DNA of 64,000 nucleotides, taken from contig MCFL01000010.1 of assembly GCA_002102555.1 (NCBI GenBank), positions 372,001-436,000 of the forward strand. Reading direction: 5' to 3'. The notes under the pieces were generated by a model that did not search any database, had not been told where the DNA came from, and saw only the letters and a list, made by a program, of their open reading frames with translations. The stretch is from Catenaria anguillulae PL171 (taxonomy: Eukaryota > Blastocladiomycota > Blastocladiomycetes > Blastocladiales > Catenariaceae). This document shows, in pieces, positions 1 through 11,223 of this stretch (position 1 is the stretch's first letter; each line of letters begins with the position of its first letter). Both the position numbers and the translations under genes were made by a program.

Positions 1-1359
1 GCAGACTCGTTGTCGTGAAGTGACGGCCCATCGTCCTTCATTCCTCAATCGCACTCCCCCCCCCCCTCCCCCTCATCACCCTCACTCGATTATTTCACTT
101 TTTTTGCGACCCACGCGACATCATTTTTGTCTCCACTTGACGCTGGTCGCATTCTTGGAAACGATGACGACCTCGTATCTTTCTCACGTTTATATTGTCA
201 TGCCTTGATTTCATTTCATGATCGAATCTGTCCATGCCTCCGCCTTGCACAATCTTGATTTCCCCCCCTTTCGTCAATGGTCAATGCGCATTACCGTTCC
301 TTGCTTGCTCATCATGATTGATTCTTCTTCATTTTCGGAAGTTTTCCTCCCACACTTACGGGAGCTTTCTTGTTCTCATTCAACCTTTCCATTTCTAGCG
401 CCAGTTCCCAGGCATCCAAGGACGGATCAAGCGTCCATGTTCTTGCGATCGATTTCTTTGTGGTTTTATCGGGCGTTCATGCCTCACTCACTTTAGATGA
501 CTTGCTTGTCCACACAATTATCTCCTGTGCGACATTCTCCCACATTCCCATGATTTCCTCTCGTTTTTCCTTTGACTTGATCTGTGCCAGGTTTGTCTGG
601 GTTGTTTCTCTCATTGGCCCCGATCTGTTCGGCTCTGCTCCGTTTGACCCGCCGGTTGAAGCTGGCCGGCCATCGCGACTTGCAGACTTGTGGCAAATCC
701 TGGCGCCTCCATCTGCTCTTGGCCTTGGTGACTATAATAATTCAATACATTGTCATTTTGCACACGCACTGACCCTGGCAACCTGACCCTGGCAACGAGG
801 ACGACTTCGCGTGTTCTTGACAGCAACGCGGAAGATCGATGGAAGGCTCGTGGACAGGATCGACACGCGACGGAATCCTGGCTTGCGTGGCCGCACAGTC
901 CCAAGTCGCTTGGATTTCTCTTCTTCGGGCCGCTTCATGACAGGACTGTATTTTCCAAAGAGTGTGGACCAACACCGACCAGTTTGCACTTGCCCCTCCG
1001 CAGACTTGCAGCAACCCGGACGTATTGCACAGTACGTTGGTTTCCAATGCTTGATTGCGATCTCAAAGGTTGGCCGTGTTCTCGAACCCAACCCCCCTCG
1101 TCGCTGTCGTGACCTCGGCGTGACCTCATGCCCTTTGCCCCCACTCTCTCCAGGCACTTTGTCCCCGTGCAATTCCCGTGAGTCCGCGTGCTTTCTCACG
1201 CCCATCCATCCGCAGAACCGCTTGCCCATTCCATTCCACATTGTATGCACCATCGATTCCCTTCATTCGCCCATTGTCGCTCGCTTTCGCTTTGGAACTA
1301 ACCACGCCCCACCGACTCCCCGCCATACCCAACAACATGTAGCCCTCATCCCACCAACC
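1..1359. other. Gene-free leader region
   Basis: No gene is supported here. The plus strand is pyrimidine-rich with long C and T tracts (for example the C run near 55-66), as expected of a promoter and 5' leader. The reading frame of the downstream bHLH gene stays open back to about 811, but that extension is not protein-like, so I place the start at 1360. Confidence 0.5.
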
Positions 1360-3189
1360 ATGTCGGACCTGCCTGTTGAAGCACCCATGACCGACTCGGC
1401 CGACGACCTCTCGACCGCCGACGGCACCGGAGCCGCCGGCACCGTCACGTCAGCCACGGACCTGGGCTCGGAGCACGAGTCTGGCTCGGCGGCGGCTGCC
1501 ACCGACGACCAGAGCGAGCAAGAACTGGTGATTCCGCCCCAGTTCCGCGAGCAACACCTCGCCCAAGAGCAGGGCCATGATGGAGATGCCGAGCAGCAAC
1601 AAGGAAACGCCGACGGTCAGTCGTCGTCGGCCGATATGGACGTGGACGCCAGCGCCACGGCCCACCAGGACGACCAATCGCAGCAACCAGACGGCCAAGC
1701 GGGCGAGGGCGAGGCTCAGGATGCCGACCAAGGCGCCGCGGCCGCGGCCCACCAGCTCGAGCAGCAACAACAGCACGAACACGCGGCCGCTGCCAACCCA
1801 ATGGACGCGGCGCTCATGGCCGCGGCCATGGCCAGTCAGCAGGACACGCAACACTTTGCGCAGTTTTACGCAGCACACCTTGCGCAGCAACAAGCCACGG
1901 CCGCGGGCGTGCCCGTGACCGAGGCCGCCATGCAAGCGTTCCAAGCACACATTCAAGCAACCATGGCGGCGCATGCGGCCGCGACTGCCCAGCAGCAACA
2001 GCAGCAGCAACAAGTGTCGGCGACGGCAACGGCCGCGGCCGCAGCGGAAAAGGCGGCGCAGGAAGCCGCAGATGCTGGCAAGCCCGAGCCCGGCAGTGAG
2101 TTGTGGATCAAGCAACGGCGCGAGTCGCACAAGGAGGTAGAGCGCCGGCGCCGTGAGGTGATCAACACGGGCATCAATGAACTCGCAAAGATTGTGCCCA
2201 ACTGCTCGGATCGCAACAAGGGCGGCATTTTGTTGCGTGCCGTGCAGTACATTCAGCAGCTCAAGGAGGCCGAGCAAAGAAATGCCGAGCGGTGGACGTT
2301 GGATAAGATGTTGGCCGATCGTACGTTAGTGTGTCGCCGGCTCGATTTATTCTGGCATGTCTCAAAGTGCTGACACTGGCTGGAATTCGGTTTGTATCAA
2401 ACAGAGGCCATCAACGACCTGACTGGCTACGTGGAATACCTCAAGTCCGAAAACGAAACCCTCCGCGCACAAATCTCGCAACTCGGCGGCGAAGCGCCCC
2501 CGCGCGCCCAACCGCCCGCGCCGTCTGTCCCTCCGTACCACGCCCACGCCATGGCGGCCGCCATGCACCCAGGGTACCACTACTTTGCCGCTGCGGCTGC
2601 CGCCACGGGCGCCGCCGCCCCAGGTGCCCACCACCACTGGCCCGGTGCAGCCGCCGCCGCGCAACTGCAAGCACATCAAGTCGCGGCCGTCCAGGCCCAG
2701 CAAATGATGGCTGCTGCCGCGGCCGCTGGCATGACGCCCGAAATGGCCGCCGCCGCCGCCGCACAAGCGCAAGCACATGCGCAAATGGCGGCTGTGGCCG
2801 AAGCCGCTGCCGCGCATCAGCACGCCCAGCAGCAGCAGCAGCATGAGGACGAGCAGCACCAGGTGGCTGCTGCGCAGGCGGCGGCGGTGGCGGCGATGCA
2901 GCAGCAGTTGGCTGCGGGCCAGAAGCGCGGCATTGAGGAGTTGACGGACGAGCAGGCCGCGGCTGAGGAGCAGATTCATGATGGTTCGGGGCAGAGTAAG
3001 CGGATGCGTGTCGAGAATGAGGGCGAGGTGGCCATGATGAATGGCGGCCAAGACATGGAGAGTGAGCAGGCGAATGGCGATGCCGAGCAGCAGCAGCAGC
3101 AGCAGTTGAGTGCGGCCACGTCCGTGAGCGAGTTGGGCAGTGGCATGCAACAGCAGATGCATGAGGAGATTCAGGCGTCGTCATTGTAA
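1360..3189 (+). CDS. CBF1: Cbf1-like bHLH-zipper transcription factor
   Basis: The spliced protein is about 581 residues from two exons, 1360-2320 and 2405-3189. The 84-base intron has a TGCTGAC-like branch site and falls inside the helix-loop-helix/zipper. The basic region at about residues 250-265 reads SHKEVERRRREVINTGI, followed by a loop and a helix with the WTLDKML stretch, which matches the yeast Cbf1 pattern (SHKEVERRRRENINT and WTLQKLL). A short leucine zipper (YLKSENETLRAQ) follows. The N-terminal half is Gln/Ala/Asp-rich and the C-terminal half is a His/Ala/Gln-rich low-complexity region. In yeasts Cbf1 binds CACGTG, regulates sulfur-amino-acid genes and marks centromere element I; the centromere role cannot be assumed here. 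I chose the ATG at 1360 because the first acidic, protein-like sequence begins there. Confidence 0.85.
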
Positions 3190-3613
3190 TTGTGATTTCG
3201 CGATACGGTGTTGAGATTCCACGACCAGGTGTGAATTGAAGATTGCACGCGTCCGGTTTGTTGGGCTGTCGTTATTTGAGTTCCTATTTATTATTCATGT
3301 TGAATGTGCCAGCAGTTGGTCATTGGGTTCTGATTCTTCTGTAAATTTTTTTCACGTTGATTATTGATCCTCAGTGTCCATTGCTCGATTGGCCTGCTTT
3401 CGCCCACATATGTAAGAACAGAGTCTGGAGCAACGCCAAAGGTTCGGGGAGCTCAACAGGAAGATTGAACATGTAAATAATACTAGTGTACTTGCGCACA
3501 CACAATACGACAGCACCAAGAACGCACACGAACGAACGAACGGAAGCACGCCAAGCACGCCAAGCACAGACGCAGGCGAAGCGGTCACGATACATCCCAC
3601 GCCACTCACTCAC
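3190..3613. other. Convergent 3' region
   Basis: Between the convergent bHLH and E2 genes. It is AT-richer than its neighbours, consistent with two facing 3' UTRs. I see no further gene. Confidence 0.5.
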
Positions 3614-4151
3614 TCACTTGCTCTCGGCCTTTGGCTGCGCATACTGTGCCGTGTACCGCTTGGCCTCCTTGTCATAGCTGGCGCGATCTGAGCGGTACTG
3701 CTCAGCCTTATGGGCGCTAAGCGGGTCGTCCGGGTTGGGCTCGGCAATCAGGTTTTGCAGCGTCAGCAGCACATCGGCAATCTTTGTGGAGGGCTTCCAA
3801 CCGTCGGCCTTGAGGACGCCCATGCAAATGGACCCGTCGTCGTCAATGTTACAGTGGTAGATCTTGGTCGTCAGTTTCACCTTCGGGGGCTTGAATGGAT
3901 AATCCGTGGTCAGGTCGAGGTCAAAGCCAAAGACGCCGCCTTCATAGGGTGTACCGACCTGAGGTGAGTGACACGACCAGAGTTGAGTGAGTGAGAGCAA
4001 CGAGGAGTGACAAGAGTAGAGGGCGTACGGGGCCAGCAATGGTGCCAGTCCACTTGAAGAGATTATCGTCCGAGAGCGGGCGGATCGAGATGCCGTCCTT
4101 TGGGTTGGTAATGAGGTCTTGGTACTCGCGTTGGATACGCTTGAGGGCCAT
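3614..4151 (-). CDS. Ubiquitin-conjugating enzyme E2 (class I)
   Basis: Exons 4151-4029 and 3958-3614 give a 155-residue E2 consisting of the UBC fold only. The second exon carries YPFKPPKV, then YHCNIDDDGSIC with the catalytic Cys at about residue 86, and NPDDPL. The usual HPN motif reads HCN, a variant known from the animal UBE2E branch, and the segment after the active site (KADGWKPSTKI) is longer than in Ubc4 and recalls UBE2L. It should accept ubiquitin from E1 and hand it to an E3 in cytosol or nucleus. The 70-base intron is in phase 0 directly after the TGTIAGP motif. I cannot assign it to a particular orthologue. Confidence 0.88.
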
Positions 4152-5159
4152 GATGGATTGCGTGGGACAGTGGCGACGGTGGGACGTGGGTGTTGGAAGC
4201 CGGAAACAAGATCGAGTCGACGAAATCAAGTGGTACTGTACTTGGAGAAGACGATGCCTCAGCTGAAAAGCGCTATACTTGAGATACCGTACATTTACAT
4301 GGACTTTGAAGTTTCGCTGTGTAATGCTTTTAATTTCGACTCATGACTGACTCTTATAGGTACCCGTCAACCTGTCAAAGTGGCGTTCAGATGAGCAACA
4401 ACTGCAAGTGATCGGCGTCGCGACTCGCAAGCTTGCACAATGCACAGACCCATATGTCGTCGCCACCGGACATAGGAGACATAAAGCAATTCCGCAAGCA
4501 ATGTGGTGGGGCATTCCTACTTCACCCACAACTTTGATGGGTCCAGGTCGGAGCCGTCAGCTGCATATACACTCGGAACGCGGATGGGTTCTTGTTGGTC
4601 GGCACCAGCTTGATCTTGAGGTGGCCGTCGCTGATGGCTATGAAAAACGTCAAGTTGGCACATGACGAGAACCGGTGGCCAGTCACCTCGCAACACTTGC
4701 ACGTCATCCATCGAGGCGATTCCCGCAACAATGAAGTTGTCACCGTCACCGTCGTGTACGCGGGTGCCGTCGCAGAACGGCCAGTGCAATAGACGCTATC
4801 CTTTCTGGATCATGGCCAGATGATCACTGGCACATGGTCAGTGGTTGATGAGGATCGATGATCGATCGACAGCCTGGTTTCCCCCCGGCTTCTGCACCGC
4901 TTCGAAACGCTTCGAATTCCATGGCTCATCGACCAGATCACCGACTTGTCAGTGAGTCATGCCATGGCAAAATGGATAATGAAGAACTGAGGGAGTCACT
5001 GTGGGTCGACTGATCGAGTCACTGCTCTCGACCCAACTCCGACTCGGCCGCCACCCCCTTTCTTTCCCCATCTCTTTGCTGATCATTATCCATTCCATTC
5101 CTCCGGTCCATTTTCGCCCATCTTCCCACGCACTACACACATTCATCATCACTGTGACA
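4152..5159. other. Intergenic region with one weak gene candidate
   Basis: Apart from the weak minus-strand candidate at 4525-4800, listed separately, I see no gene. The stretch next to 5160 is pyrimidine-rich, like the leaders of other genes in the window. Confidence 0.4.
4525..4800 (-). other. Possible small gene or gene fragment, unrecognised
   Basis: Two adjoining minus-strand segments in different frames read like protein. One is rich in Asp/Gly (HWPFCDGTRVHDGDG, then NFIVAGIASMDD) and the other contains IKLVPTNKNPSAFRVY followed by MQLTAPTWTH and a stop. They could be two exons joined through an intron starting near GTGACT and ending CCTCAAG, with a further upstream exon ending near the TAG at about 4800. 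No start codon or family could be fixed, so this may equally be a decayed fragment or chance. Confidence 0.25.
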
Positions 5160-7907
5160 ATGACCATCACCTCTGCCCGCCGCGCACAAGGCGCTGTCAG
5201 CGCGCCGACCAAGCCCACCACCGACCGCGACGGCGACCTGCAAGCGCAAGCTCAGCTTGAACCCAAGTCCATCCCAGACCTCGTGGCCAACTTGACCACC
5301 TACACCTCAACCCTGACCGCATCGCTCTCTCACGCACACGCCACCCTGACTGCCGACCTCACCAATGCCCGCGCCCAGCTCGAATCGCTCGACGCCGACC
5401 TTGCCGAAGCACAGTCGTCGCTTGCCGCTGCGACTGCGAGCGCGCACACCTCGCGGCCAAAATTGACGAGGCACATGCGCAACTCCATGGTGTTCAAGAT
5501 GCATTGCAAGTTGCAAACGCTGATCGCGAAAAGTTGGCCAATGACATGCAGCAGGCCAAGCAGACACACAAGCAAGAAATAGACGCGCTGCAGCAAGCGC
5601 GCGATGCATTGGCCGACTTGGTGACCAATGCCACGGACGAGTTGGCGGCCAAGGAGGCAGAGGCCGACGAGTTGCAGGCCGCCATTGAGAGTGCCGCGGA
5701 TCGGTTGGCCGCGTACGAGCAGGCAGAGGCGCAGTGGGATGGAATCAAGAACGAGTTGGAGCAGCAAGTGCGGGCTTTGCAAGATCAAGTCGGTGAGAAA
5801 GCTGCCGAGGTCGAGGTCATGCGCGAGGAGGTGGAGAGAATGAAGGAATTGGTTGCCGAGCGGGATGTCCAGATTCAAGAGTACGAGTCCACGTTGGTGG
5901 CGTTGGAGGAAGAGGGCAAGGAGTTGCGTGCCAAAGTGGATAGGTATGTACTTGCTCTTGTTTTCTCTCTCAGTTGGATGGAAACTGAATTGGCTGTTCC
6001 ATTGAAGCTTGGAATCCGAAAACACCACAACCAAGGCTAAGCTCACAACCACCGAATCTGATCTGTCGGCGGCCCGTGCCTCCCTCAACGACATGGAATC
6101 TCGCTGTGGGCAACTGGAATCCACGCTCCAAGAAAAAGAAGCCTACATCCGCAACGCAAACCACGAGATCGAGACGCTCGCGCAAGCACGCGAGGACATG
6201 GAGGGCGAGCTCATTCGCGTGACCGAGGCCGTCAACGACTTGGAAATCGAGCGCTCCAGACTGCAAGCGCGCGTCGACGAGCTGCAAAAGATGGGTGCAA
6301 GTCATGTCGAGACGGTCGAGGTGTTGAGCAATCAGGTGGATGAGGAAAGGTGCAAGCGCGAGCGCGTGGAGCAAGAGCTCAAGGCAGCAGGCGACCAGCT
6401 GAAAAAGGTACAAACCGAGTTGGACGCGGCCAAGTCGACCGTTCCCACCAATCATGGCTCGTCGTCGGATCAGCCTGCCGGTGCTCTTCTCGCTGCCAAG
6501 GACAAGCAAATTGCCTCGCTCCAGGCCGAACTCGAGGCCATCAAACGCAAGAATACGCCCTTTCTCGTGCCTAAAACCAAGGGTCCTTCGTCCGTCATGT
6601 CCACATCGTCGCAGCTCTACTCGACCATGGAACGTCTCGGAATCAAGCGCAAGGCCAATGCCATGACCGCAGCCGACGCCGCCAACAGATCGGTCATTGG
6701 CGCACGTGACTCGGCGGTTGGTGCAAGCGCCGGGTTTCGCACGCCCGACCTGCACGTATCTGGAGGCCCCACCAGCGGTGCCATGGCGGCTGCAAGCTCG
6801 CTGCTCCCCAACAAGCGCCCACGCCTCGACACAGCAAACCCATCCTCGTCGTCGCACCACGCGCTTGCATCTGCATCCATGCTGGCGTCGCGCCGCTCTC
6901 AGCTCGGCATCCGCGGCGTGTCCTCTGGCAGCAATATGCTTGGTCCCAATGACTCTGCGTCAGTGGTTGGTCGCTCAGAGAGCGTGATTGGTGGCGGTGG
7001 CGCCGCGCGGATGAGCCGTCCGTCGTCCAATGGCTTGCGCAAGTCGACCGTGGTTACGTTTAGCGGGTTCCGCGAGTCGCTTGCAGAGTACCAGCCTGTG
7101 CTCAAGGAGCAGCTCGTTAAGGTGATTGAGGAGTTGGGCGGTGGAGTAGTGCTTGGCAACGACGAGTTTGATGTGGCGGTGACGCATGTGGTCACGCCCG
7201 TGAACTCGAGGACGGTACGGCAGCTCAGCGCATTTTTACATGGTGTTTTTGGACACTGACCTACTCTTATCATGGTTTGGACCTAACAGTTCAAGACGTT
7301 GGCAGCCGCGCTGTGTCACAAGTGGTTGGTGTTTGATGTCAACTGGGTGCACGAGTCGGCAAAGGTTGGCAAGTTTATCGAGGCCAACAAGTATGGTGTG
7401 AGGTATTTTGCGGCTCCATTCAAGTGTACGTTTTCAGTAGACTAATGCTCTCGCTCATGCACCACTCGGCTCACTTATACATGTACTATGCATATTGTTG
7501 TGCACAGCCAAATCCGTGTGTGTGACGGCTGCATTCCGCGAAGAAAACCATTTGCGCCCTTTCAGGATCGAAAATGCGATCCGGTTGGTTGAAACTGTAC
7601 ACATGCACTTTCACACCGAAATCATCCGCTTCCAGGTTGCCGTACTGACGTAGTTGATGGACAGTATGGGAAAGGATCCATCACCGCCGACCCAGAAAAG
7701 TGCGACATGGTGCTCACAACCACAACAGACAAGCGCGAGTACCGTGCAAAGCGGTTGGACTGGACGTCGTTTATCAAGGTACTCATTTCCGCCCCTTGCG
7801 ACTCTTTTTCTCACTCGCTACTGTCACCTTCTCTGACATATGCCCTTGGGCCGTTGCAGCTCATTATGCCTGACGAATCATTCACGCCAAAGGTTTCGTC
7901 GTCGTAA
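5160..7907 (+). CDS. Coiled-coil protein with C-terminal tandem BRCT domains (one apparent frame break)
   Basis: Exons are 5160-5943, 6008-7214, 7290-7425, 7508-7596, 7665-7778 and 7860-7907, giving roughly 790 residues. The first 460 or so residues are nearly continuous heptad coiled coil; residues 460-600 are Ser/Ala-rich and basic; two BRCT repeats end the protein. The first BRCT has the conserved Trp in KWLVFDVNWVHES; the second runs from LRPFRIENAIRLVET into YGKGSITADPEKCD. Tandem BRCTs usually read phosphoserine peptides in DNA-damage or replication signalling, so a nuclear scaffold role is likely. Within exon 1 the coiled coil changes frame near 5425-5445 with no room for an intron, so one base is missing or extra relative to an intact gene. 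I do not recognise a specific orthologue. Confidence 0.7.
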
Positions 7908-8358
7908 GGATGCCCAGCTGTGCTTGTCTTTGTTTTTGACCACTTCTCCGAGTAACCTGTGTTTTGTTTTGTACCCATATTCAAGCAAGTACTGTCGTAT
8001 TTGCCTCGGTTGTGCCCCAGCACGCACGTGGTGCCAAGTAGTGCATGCAGAATATGTACGATCACATGAACTCAAAGTTGAAGTGAGACACAGAGTGGGG
8101 GCGTCGTGTTTGCGTTTGGTCCGAAGGGACTCGCTGGGTGCACCCAACAACGGCAGAGTTCTCGCAAAGTTCTTCTCATGCCGGTTTTCTATGAGCAAAG
8201 TTATGCATGTACTTCATGTTCGAGCTTGTGCTACGTAGCTTCTTCGGCCAACTCGCCCGGCTCCACAAATACCGCTTCCATCTGCTCGCCGTCTCCCAGC
8301 CTCACTTCTGACATGCCAATGTCCATAACTACCCAAACAATCAACGCAATCTATCATC
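7908..8358. other. Intergenic region
   Basis: Tandem gene spacing between the BRCT gene and the PAN-like gene. No gene, RNA or repeat recognised. Confidence 0.4.
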
Positions 8359-9099
8359 ATGTCCACCCCACGTCCCCTGCTTCTCTATGACGCCAACGAC
8401 GGCATCTTCGCCACGCCAGCTGCCTACAACCTCTCGAGCACCAAAACCGCCATCCAAGTTCGCGCGGCCGTCTTCAAACGCCCTGCCTTCTCGACGCCGC
8501 GCAACTGCATGGCTCAGTGCACCTTCGGTTCCCCGCACTTGTGCTTGGTCCCTCGCTACGACCTCCAAGTGCTCGTCCCCGTCAACCAAGGGAAACCATT
8601 ACTTGGAGCCACGTGCGACATCATCGACAAGCCGTACTCTGGGGATCCTGCAAAGTACAGGTTCAAGTATGGCAACGAGTTTTATGGTCCATTGGGATGG
8701 GTTCCACAGGCCAAAGTGATTGCGCCGACCCCACCGGCTGTCAATGTGACGGCACCCGAGTGTTTTGCTGCATGCGATTTGGACCCGAGTTGCTGGGTTG
8801 CCACATCGTTTCTGCGCAATGCGACGTGCTTGCACTTTCCCATGGCCAGTAGCGAGGACAAGGTGATGGCAGAGGCGCAAGTGTGGTGGCTATGGGAAGC
8901 CAGAAAGGGGTTCAAGTTAGAGGAGAGTGGGCTGGTTGGTGTGCAGAACTTGACACAAGTCGTGGCAAAGGCGCATTTGGAGAAGGGTGTGGATGACGAG
9001 CCCAGCTCGGGTCGGAGGGTAAGTGCATGTGTCGGATCATTGCGGGTATTGATGAGCTTAGTGGTGATTGCTGTGATACTTGTGCGGCTGCCGCTTTAG
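8359..9099 (+). CDS. Cys-rich PAN/apple-like protein, copy 1
   Basis: An intronless 246-residue ORF begins MSTPRPLLLYDANDG. It has two Cys-containing blocks: residues about 50-85 (CMAQCTFG and a following CDIID) and about 134-160 (ECFAACDLDPSCW, then CLHFPMAS). The spacing Cys-x3-Cys-x4-Cys with a following Cys resembles a PAN/apple fold, though this is a pattern match only. There are N-glycosylation sequons (NVT, NAT, NLT) and a hydrophobic C-terminal stretch (VLMSLVVIAVILV) that could be a tail anchor or GPI signal. No N-terminal signal peptide is obvious. It has a decayed neighbour at 9617 and an intact homologue on the opposite strand at 36793-37530. Function unknown; a surface or secreted role is inference. 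Confidence 0.7.
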   Translation: MSTPRPLLLYDANDGIFATPAAYNLSSTKTAIQVRAAVFKRPAFSTPRNCMAQCTFGSPHLCLVPRYDLQVLVPVNQGKPLLGATCDIIDKPYSGDPAKYRFKYGNEFYGPLGWVPQAKVIAPTPPAVNVTAPECFAACDLDPSCWVATSFLRNATCLHFPMASSEDKVMAEAQVWWLWEARKGFKLEESGLVGVQNLTQVVAKAHLEKGVDDEPSSGRRVSACVGSLRVLMSLVVIAVILVRLPL

Positions 9100-9616
9100 G
9101 CTGCTCGGTGTTCGTGCAGCTGGAGTCAATACATGTTTACTGACGTTTATGCAAATTGCAAAAAGGGAGGACCACGAGTCCTGGCGGAAGCTGAAGAGTC
9201 CGCAAAGGGCAACCATTGTCTTCCGACGCGGTACACTTACACATTGCAGGCGAAAATACAAGTCCAGGAGCATTTGACTCGCTCTGTTGTGTGAAGTGGA
9301 GTTGCTTTTGGCAGGTTTTTGTTCCACCGAAAGCAGGCATTCATTGGGCACATGATCTCAAAAAACACTTCCATCCCCCATGTGATCATCGTGAGACACT
9401 ATTGCACCAGAAGATCAGTCGAATGATTGCAATAGGTATGCAATATCGTCTGTATGTGGATCCACACGGCCAAAAGCGTCGCAGTGTCTTCAAGAGAAAG
9501 AGTCTGCTCGTCCAACTCGAAGTATGCGCCGGCTCCCGCCCTGCTCTTAACAGACTCCCAGGTCGCCAGTGACCATGCCCGTTTAGCACCGCCCAGGCCG
9601 TCAGCCGCTATTCACC
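9100..9616. other. Intergenic region
   Basis: Lies between PAN-like copy 1 and the decayed copy 2. I see no gene or repeat. Confidence 0.4.
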
Positions 9617-10393
9617 ATGTCAGCTCCACGCCTACCTTTGCTCTTTGACGCCAACAAGGCATCTTTGCCACTTAAACCCACTCAAGCACCAAAAACCAAA
9701 ACCGCCATCCAAATGCATGCCGTTTTGCACAAGACACCCACCTACTCGCGGCCCGCCAACTGTACATATCGCGCAATGCACTATGGGTGCCCCACATCTG
9801 TGCCTCGTCCCTCGGTACAACCTGGCCGACCTGTTGCCTCTCAACGCGACCGCGCGCAACATGCTCACTGCCACATGCGACATTATCGAAAACGGGCAGC
9901 AGAGCAGCGTGCCGGCAAAGTACATACAAGTTCAAGTACGGCAACGAGTTTTACGGCGTCATGGGATGGATTCCGCAAGCAAAGATTGTGCAACCAAAGT
10001 CTCTTGCTGCGAACGTGTCCGAGGCCGAGTGTTTCTCGGCGTGCGATTTCGAGGCGAGCTGCTGGGTCGCATCGTTTTTCACGAGCAACACGACGTGTAT
10101 GCACTTTCCCATGGCCAGCGGGGAGGACAAGACGGTGGCTGAGTCCAAAGTGTGGTGGATTTGGGAGGCGAGGCCCGGGTTCAAGTTGCAAGAGAGCGGG
10201 TTGGCCGGTAGTGTGCAAAACTTTACTGAGGTTGTGGGAAAAGTGCACTTGGAGAAGGGCATCGATCTGCCGAGCGCCGGGGCAGGGGCTTGGCACGGTA
10301 AGCTTTCTATCCAGTCGTTTTGGTTGTGCTTGGCCTGTTGCTTGTCCGTCTTCGACCATTGTGTGATCGACAACATGACGTCCACGTTTACCT
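9617..10393 (+). pseudogene. PAN/apple-like copy 2, decayed
   Basis: Begins MSAPRLPLLFDANK and is close at the DNA level to the intact copy at 36793-37530; the segment about 10080-10280 is almost base-for-base the same. Relative to that copy the reading frame is broken at least three times: near 9655 (loss of a base just after the DAN codons), near 9762 (extra bases after the Cys codon of the first block) and near 9925 (extra bases before KYGNEFYGVMGW). The hydrophobic tail is also lost, since sequence after about 10315 diverges. It is unlikely to make the full protein. Whether it arose from the 36.8-kb copy or the reverse cannot be told from this window. Confidence 0.75.
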
Positions 10394-11223
10394 ACGTGTG
10401 CTTGACTGACAATAGAGAGTGCTGTATGACTCAACGCGCGCACATGTGGGCGGCACTTCGTAGCTACATATGTAAATGCCAACTCGAGACCCAGCTGCAT
10501 GATCCTACCGCGAGCTGCCGTGTTCACGGGTCGACGTGACTGTAGAGGCCCAAGCGACTGTCAATTGTTCTACGAGGACATCAAGTACCACAAACGATTA
10601 CCAGGGGTGCATGCATGATCTAGAAAATCACATTGCTGGGAGTGTCAAATTACAGGTTATTGTCGACCGGTCGCATTGACTTGGCTGCTGCTGACCATCG
10701 ATATCATTTGTGATAATCGACTGATGTCACACAAAACGCCACAAATAGACCGGGTTTTCAACCAACCAAGAATAAGTAAGATTCTTTGGTGACGGCTTTC
10801 GTGCAAGCGAGTTCGAGTTGCGGAGATGAGTGGACCTGCGTCTTTATCGCGCCGTCATTTCTTGAAAGCTGTTGGTTGGTTCAAACGTCGGAAAACCATT
10901 CAAAGTGCTGACTTTTTTTTTTTCGCCCACTTTTTTCAGTGTGTGACACGTCGACTCGACCAGATTGTTGACCGAGAGCCACGTCAAAAGCCCAAAAGCC
11001 AACCCGAGAAGTGAAAAGTTGTGCGGTTGATATTTCCGAATAAACAAATAAAGGCCGCCAACACCCAACACTCTCCGCCGCCGTCTCGTCTCGCCCAAAC
11101 ACTGGGGATATTCTATCATCTGCACTGAATGCAACACATCATCATCATCATCATCGACTGTGCCCCAACCCACCGCCGTTTCAATTCCCTCTTCAAACAC
11201 ACCAAGCCGACGCCATCATCACC
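10394..11223. other. Intergenic region upstream of the reticulon gene
   Basis: No gene seen. It contains a T run of about 12 near 10915 and a CAT triplet run near 11138-11155 in the presumed 5' leader of the reticulon gene. Confidence 0.4.

Noticed and set aside
811-1359. Upstream in-frame extension of the bHLH gene
   Set aside because: The frame is open but the sequence is Pro/Arg/Cys-rich and unlike the protein that follows; it fits an untranslated leader.
1450-2277. Long minus-strand frame opposite the bHLH gene (275 codons)
   Set aside because: It is the antisense reading of a Gln/Ala-rich GC-biased gene and shows only Leu/Arg low complexity.
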